Assembly: GCA_002350705.1 (NCBI GenBank) | Contig: DEFH01000053.1 | Location: 63,215 to 127,214, forward strand | Reading direction: 5' to 3' | DNA from: Ruminococcaceae bacterium UBA2857 | Lineage (GTDB): Bacteria; Bacillota; Clostridia; Oscillospirales; Acutalibacteraceae | Length of the DNA stretch: 64,000 nucleotides | Shown: positions 59,706-64,000 of the stretch, piece by piece | Position numbering within the stretch: position 1 is the stretch's first letter | Layout: each line of letters opens with the position of its first letter | Position numbers and translations under genes: made by a program | Notes under the pieces: generated by a model | The model's database searches: none | Seen by the model: the letters and a program-made list of their open reading frames with translations, nothing else | Told to the model about the DNA's origin: nothing

Positions 59706-60014
59706 TTGGAAAAGCAACAGGAAATTCTTAACTTTTTGGGATTGGCAAGAAGAGCCGGAAAGGTTTCATTAGGTTTTGATGCGGCAGCCGAAGCCGTCAC
59801 CAAGCACAAGGCAAAGCTGATTATTATTGCCTCTGATATTTCGGAAAGAACCCGTGGTGCTGTGCTGAAAAATGCGGAGACTGCCAATGTGAAAGTGATT
59901 GTGTCGGCAATACCGATGGAAAACCTTGGAACTGCTGTCGGCAAGCTGACGGGAATCGTTTCCGTCAATGATGAGGGATTTGTACGAAAGCTGCAAAAGC
60001 TTTTCGGTGAATGA
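59706..60014 (+). CDS. ylxQ: Ribosomal L7Ae-like protein YlxQ
   Basis: Start is TTG at 59706, six bases after AGGAGG. 102 residues of the L7Ae/L30e fold: LGLARRAGKVSLGFDA and KLIIIASDISERT. Family members bind kink-turn RNA. Part of the conserved nusA-infB gene string. Confidence 0.9.
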   Translation: MEKQQEILNFLGLARRAGKVSLGFDAAAEAVTKHKAKLIIIASDISERTRGAVLKNAETANVKVIVSAIPMENLGTAVGKLTGIVSVNDEGFVRKLQKLFGE

Positions 60015-60032
60015 GACAGGAGGAAAGTGTAT

Positions 60033-62522
60033 ATGATAAAATATAAGTTGAGTGATGTGGCAAAAGACCTGAATATGGAGGCAAAGGACCTGACGGATAT
60101 GCTTAAGGAGCGTTTTAACAGTGTCAAAAAGCCCGGAACGTTCCTGACAGAACAGGAATTGAATTATGTGTTTGAAAAGGTAACGCAGAACAATAGCGTC
60201 AGCAGTTTTGAAAAGTATTTTGCGTCCAAGACCGCACCCGCAGAGCAGCAGACTCCCAAGGCGGAAAAAACAGAACAGCCTGATAAAAAAGAAAAAACAG
60301 ATAAGCGTGAGAAAAAAGACCGTTCCGATAAACCCCAGGACAGACGTGATAAAAAAGACCGTTTCGACAAGCCGCAGGACAGACGTGATAAAAAAGATGT
60401 CAGAAAGCCTGAACAAAAAACGGAACAGAAAAACGATAAAAAACCGAAAAATAATCCGGATGTCAAAAACAAGGGCAATGATAAAAAGCCGAATCAGAAG
60501 CCGCAGCAGAAGCCTGCCGACAATGCCGCAGCCGAACAGGACGGCTCTTTTGAAAGCAGAAGCAGAGTGATCAATACCCGCCAGTCGCACGTGGATATTG
60601 AACGCTACAATGAAAAATATGACCGTCTTGCAAGTGAAAAAATGCACAATGTCAATACGGTCAGCAAACAGAAAATTACCCAGCGTTCCCAGCAGAAGGG
60701 CAAGCCCAAAAACTCCCGCAAGGAAACCGAACAGGAAAGATTGCGTCGTATTGAAAAGGACAGAAAAAATAAACCGCTTACTGTACAGATTCCCGATGAA
60801 ATCACTGTCGGAGAACTTGCTCTCCGTCTGAAAGCAAGAGCCGGTGAAGTTATTATGAAACTCATGGGCTTGGGAGTGATGGCAACTGTCAATGACAATA
60901 TTGACTTTGATACAGCTTCACTGGTCGCCATGGAGTTCCATGCCAAAGTGGAAAAAGAAACCATTGAAACCATTGAAGAAAAAATTATTGATGACAGCGA
61001 TGATGATGATGCCAATCTCGTGTCCCGTGCCCCTGTCGTAGTCGTTATGGGACACGTTGACCACGGCAAGACCTCTCTTCTGGACAGTATCCGTCATGCA
61101 CATGTTACATCCACCGAAGCCGGCGGCATTACACAGCATATCGGTGCTTATCGTGTCAACATCAATGACAGGGAAATCACTTTTCTTGATACACCCGGCC
61201 ATGAGGCGTTTACAACCATGCGTGCCAGAGGTGCTCAGGTAACGGATATTGCCATTCTGGTCGTTGCCGCTGATGACGGTATCATGCCGCAGACAGTCGA
61301 GGCTATCAACCATGCCAAAGCTGCCGGTGTTTCGATTATCGTGGCCATCAACAAAATTGATAAACTCGGTGCGAATGTCGAAAATGTCAAACAGCAGTTA
61401 ACAGAGTATGAAATCGTTCCCGAAGAATGGGGCGGTGATACACCTGTGATTCCTGTGTCTGCTCATACGAAAGAGGGTATTGATGACCTTCTGGAAATGG
61501 TATTGCTTGTAGCGGATATGAAAGAACTCAAAGCCAACCCCGACAGAGCCGCAAAAGGTACGGTGATCGAGGCAAGACTTGACAAGGGAAGAGGTCCTAT
61601 CGCTACGATGCTCGTACAGAATGGTACATTGAATGTCGGTGATATTGTGGTAGCGGGTACAACGGTAGGACGTGTCCGTGCCATGACTGATGACAAGGGC
61701 AACAAGGTGAAAACGGCAGGTCCGTCAGTGCCTGTTGAAATTACAGGTCTGGATGACGTTCCGACAGGCGGTGACATATTCAATGCCGTATCGGATGAAC
61801 GTCTTGCAAGAGAGCTTGTCCAGCAGAGAAAGAATACACAGAAGGAAGAACGCTTTAATGCCCGCACCAAAGTAACACTGGATAACCTCTTTGACCAGAT
61901 GCGTCTGGAAGATATGAAAGAACTGAAAATCATTGTCAAAGCAGATGTGCAGGGTTCTGTGGAGGCTGTCAGACAGTCCCTCGAAAAGCTCACCAATGAG
62001 GAAATTCGTGTCAATGTCATTCACAGCGGTGTCGGTGCCATCAGAGAATCCGATGTGATGCTGGCTTCCGCTTCCAATGCGATTATTGTGGGCTTCAATG
62101 TTCGTCCCGATCCTGTGGCAGAGGAAAATGCCAAAAATGACGGTGTGGATATGCGTCTGTACAGAATCATCTATGACTGCATAGAAGAAATTCAGGCGGC
62201 GATGAAAGGTATGCTGGATCCGAAATTCAAGGAAACCATTCTCGGTAAAGTGGAAGTCCGTCAGACATATAAAATTACCAATGTCGGCTTGGTATCAGGT
62301 TCTTATGTCCTCACAGGTAAGGTTATCAGAGGGGCTCAGGTGAGAGTGGTGCGTGACGGTATCATTATTGCGGATGATACGATTGCCTCTCTCCAGAGAT
62401 TCAAGGATTCCGTCAAGGAAGTGGCACAGGGCTTCGAGTGCGGTATTACTTTGGAACGCTTCTCCGATATCAAAGAGGGCGATATCTTTGAGGTATATCA
62501 GATGGAACAGATAAAAGAATAA
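60033..62522 (+). CDS. infB: Translation initiation factor IF-2
   Basis: The start is the ATG at 60033, nine bases after AGGAGG (GTG at 60027 is too close). 829 residues: IF2_N domain (KYKLSDVAKDLNM), a low-complexity Lys/Asp/Arg-rich linker (about 75-185) with two copies of DKPQDRRDKKD, a second IF2_N, then the GTPase with GHVDHGKTS, DTPGHEAF, NKIDK, and domains II-IV. It brings initiator tRNA to the 30S subunit. Terminator follows. Confidence 0.96.
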   Translation: MIKYKLSDVAKDLNMEAKDLTDMLKERFNSVKKPGTFLTEQELNYVFEKVTQNNSVSSFEKYFASKTAPAEQQTPKAEKTEQPDKKEKTDKREKKDRSDKPQDRRDKKDRFDKPQDRRDKKDVRKPEQKTEQKNDKKPKNNPDVKNKGNDKKPNQKPQQKPADNAAAEQDGSFESRSRVINTRQSHVDIERYNEKYDRLASEKMHNVNTVSKQKITQRSQQKGKPKNSRKETEQERLRRIEKDRKNKPLTVQIPDEITVGELALRLKARAGEVIMKLMGLGVMATVNDNIDFDTASLVAMEFHAKVEKETIETIEEKIIDDSDDDDANLVSRAPVVVVMGHVDHGKTSLLDSIRHAHVTSTEAGGITQHIGAYRVNINDREITFLDTPGHEAFTTMRARGAQVTDIAILVVAADDGIMPQTVEAINHAKAAGVSIIVAINKIDKLGANVENVKQQLTEYEIVPEEWGGDTPVIPVSAHTKEGIDDLLEMVLLVADMKELKANPDRAAKGTVIEARLDKGRGPIATMLVQNGTLNVGDIVVAGTTVGRVRAMTDDKGNKVKTAGPSVPVEITGLDDVPTGGDIFNAVSDERLARELVQQRKNTQKEERFNARTKVTLDNLFDQMRLEDMKELKIIVKADVQGSVEAVRQSLEKLTNEEIRVNVIHSGVGAIRESDVMLASASNAIIVGFNVRPDPVAEENAKNDGVDMRLYRIIYDCIEEIQAAMKGMLDPKFKETILGKVEVRQTYKITNVGLVSGSYVLTGKVIRGAQVRVVRDGIIIADDTIASLQRFKDSVKEVAQGFECGITLERFSDIKEGDIFEVYQMEQIKE

Positions 62523-62533
62523 TTGACTTTTTC

Positions 62534-62566
62534 AGTCGGGGATCGGAAACGGTTCCCGACTTTTTT
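62534..62566 (+). terminator. Terminator of the rimP-infB operon
   Basis: AGTCGGG pairs with CCCGACT, followed by a run of T's, 11 bases after the infB stop. Confidence 0.88.
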
Positions 62567-62591
62567 GTGCAACAAAACTGATAGAAAAATG

Positions 62592-62620
62592 TTGCTTATT
62601 TGAAAAACTTTTGTTATAAT
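62592..62620 (+). promoter_or_regulatory. ppk promoter
   Basis: TTGCTT, 17 bases, TATAAT, about 39 bases before the GTG start. Confidence 0.75.
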
Positions 62621-62658
62621 AGAATGAATAGTACGCCGTCAGAGAAAGGTTGGTCGTT

Positions 62659-64000
62659 GTGGGCGAAAAGAAAAAAGATGACAAAAAAACATGGAAAAAA
62701 TCCAATAAAAATGCCGATGTCAAAATCAAAAGCACCAAAAAGGAAAAACAAAACAGCAATGCCCTTTTGAAACCTGTGAAACTCTGTTCACCGCCCGATT
62801 TCCCGTATCATAACAGGGAACTGAGCTGGATGGACTTTAACAGCCGTGTTCTGGAAGAAGCCTTTGAAAAGGAAAATCCTGTTCTGGAAAGAGTGAAATT
62901 CCTTGCTATCACGGAATCCAATTTGGATGAGTTTTTCATGGTCAGAGTGGCAGGCGTGATGGACAGGATGCACTCCAAACCCAATGAAAAAGATGCTTCG
63001 GGAATGACTCCCGTACAGCAGTTTGCCAATCTGACGGAAAAAATCCGTGAGTTTGTCAAAAAACAGTATTCCTGTCTGCACCGCTCCATTATTCCCGCTC
63101 TGAAAAAATGCAGACTGGAATTTCTCAAAATCAAGGAGCTGACAAAATCTCAGAGACAAACCATTGATACCTATTTTGATAAATTTGTGTTTCCTGTGCT
63201 GACACCGCTCGCAGTGGACACGTCAAGACCGTTTCCGCTGCTGGCAAACAAAAGCCTGAATATTGCCGTCAGACTGCTCAAAGAGGGAGAAGATATTTTT
63301 GCCGTGGTACAGGTGCCGTCGATTCTCGACAGATTCATTGAAGTGCCTTCGGAATCGGGCAGAGCCTTTGTCATGCTGGAAGACCTGATTATCAGCAAGC
63401 TTTCGGAACTGTTTGAACTTTATAAAATACAGGCATACTGTCCTTTCCGTATCACAAGAGACTCCGACTTGGATATTGATGAAGATGCGGATGACCTTCT
63501 GGTAGAAATCGAACACTCTCTCAAAAAGCGTCAGAGAGGCGATCCCGTCCGTCTGGAGATTATTTCCAAATGTGACGAGGCTTTGAAAAAATTCCTGATC
63601 GATATGCTTGACGTGGAAGATGAAATTATCCATGAAGTATCGGGACCGCTTGATTTGACATTTTTGTCAAAATTTGCAGGCATCGACAATGTGCCTGACG
63701 AACTCAAGTTCAAGCCTATTGTACCTGTGAATCCTCCGGCCGACTTTTTCGGCTATGACGACATTTTTCAGGCGATCCGTGAAAAGGACAGAATGGTGCA
63801 CCATCCCTATGAGAGCTTTGAATCCGTGATTAAATTCATCAATCAGGCGGCAAAAGACAAGGATGTGCTTGCCATCAAACAGACACTTTATCGTGTCAGC
63901 GGAAATTCTCCGATTATTGCGGCACTCATCAAAGCCGCTGAAAACGGCAAACAGGTGACGGTGTTGGTCGAGCTGAAAGCACGGTTTGACGAGGAAAATA
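62659..64000 (+). CDS. ppk1: Polyphosphate kinase 1 (3' end beyond window)
   Basis: The start is GTG at 62659, nine bases after GAGAAAGG; the frame stays open to the window end (447 codons seen, about 60% of the usual ~700). A Lys-rich 35-residue extension precedes the canonical start YHNRELSWMDFNSRVLEEA, followed by ESNLDEFFMVRVAG, FPVLTPLAVDTSRPFP, and the start of the catalytic region YESFESVIKFINQAAKD and LAIKQTLYRVSGNSPII. PPK1 polymerises ATP gamma-phosphate to polyphosphate. The active-site histidines lie further on, outside the window. Confidence 0.93.
   Translation, partial: MGEKKKDDKKTWKKSNKNADVKIKSTKKEKQNSNALLKPVKLCSPPDFPYHNRELSWMDFNSRVLEEAFEKENPVLERVKFLAITESNLDEFFMVRVAGVMDRMHSKPNEKDASGMTPVQQFANLTEKIREFVKKQYSCLHRSIIPALKKCRLEFLKIKELTKSQRQTIDTYFDKFVFPVLTPLAVDTSRPFPLLANKSLNIAVRLLKEGEDIFAVVQVPSILDRFIEVPSESGRAFVMLEDLIISKLSELFELYKIQAYCPFRITRDSDLDIDEDADDLLVEIEHSLKKRQRGDPVRLEIISKCDEALKKFLIDMLDVEDEIIHEVSGPLDLTFLSKFAGIDNVPDELKFKPIVPVNPPADFFGYDDIFQAIREKDRMVHHPYESFESVIKFINQAAKDKDVLAIKQTLYRVSGNSPIIAALIKAAENGKQVTVLVELKARFDEEN

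Overview
The window looks like a chromosome segment from a low-to-mid GC Gram-positive anaerobe of the class Clostridia, most likely the Ruminococcus/Oscillospiraceae group. This rests on gene order (mreBCD with a PBP2 gene, minD and mgsA; rimP-nusA-ylxR-ylxQ-infB; ymdB-spoVS-fakA-recG), strong AGGAGG-type ribosome sites with several TTG/GTG starts, near-consensus sigma-A promoters, a sporulation-lineage gene (spoVS) and a Gram-positive type IV pilus locus. The species is inference. No rRNA, tRNA or CRISPR array was seen.

Layout. (1) 0.3-4.5 kb: a surface/matrix cluster of three TasA/BsaA-like (SipW-type) secreted proteins and a membrane-anchored partner. The third protein carries an apparent one-base frameshift that hides a Glu-Pro repeat tail. 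(2) 4.7-7.8 kb: zapA, a U32 peptidase-family gene and dut. (3) 7.8-9.24 kb: an IS605-type element with an intact TnpB and its omega-RNA, lodged between a promoter plus ribosome site and mreB. (4) 9.2-14.9 kb: cell-shape operon mreB-mreC-mreD-PBP2-minD-mgsA. (5) 15-21 kb: two paralogous zinc-ribbon membrane proteins, a minus-strand small-RNA candidate, and two tandem glycosyltransferase-like polytopic membrane proteins. (6) 21.1-22.4 kb: glyA. (7) 22.5-40.3 kb: a type IV pilus locus: two prepilins, a PilM-PilN fusion, PilO, prepilin peptidase, PilB, PilT, PilC, two pseudopilins and a 2258-residue protein with a prepilin-like N-terminus. (8) 40.3-51.0 kb, minus strand: recG, fakA-like, spoVS, ymdB, a two-HTH regulator, a zinc-dependent phospholipase C family protein and pcrA. 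(9) 51.2-64 kb, plus strand: GH25-LysM lysozyme, RNase Y, a Cys-rich protein, an Rrf2 regulator with rmuC, the rimP-nusA-infB operon, and polyphosphate kinase cut by the window end.

The most interesting item is the pilus locus. A giant pseudopilin encoded last in the pseudopilin operon looks like a pilus-tip adhesin. The major pilin promoter is preceded by a 21-bp perfect inverted repeat, and its coding sequence has codon use suggesting very high expression. Other signals worth checking are the TnpB insertion at mreB, the hidden Glu-Pro tail, paired palindromes ahead of the two-HTH regulator, a palindrome inside the Rrf2 promoter, and several small RNA-like transcription units with their own promoter and terminator.
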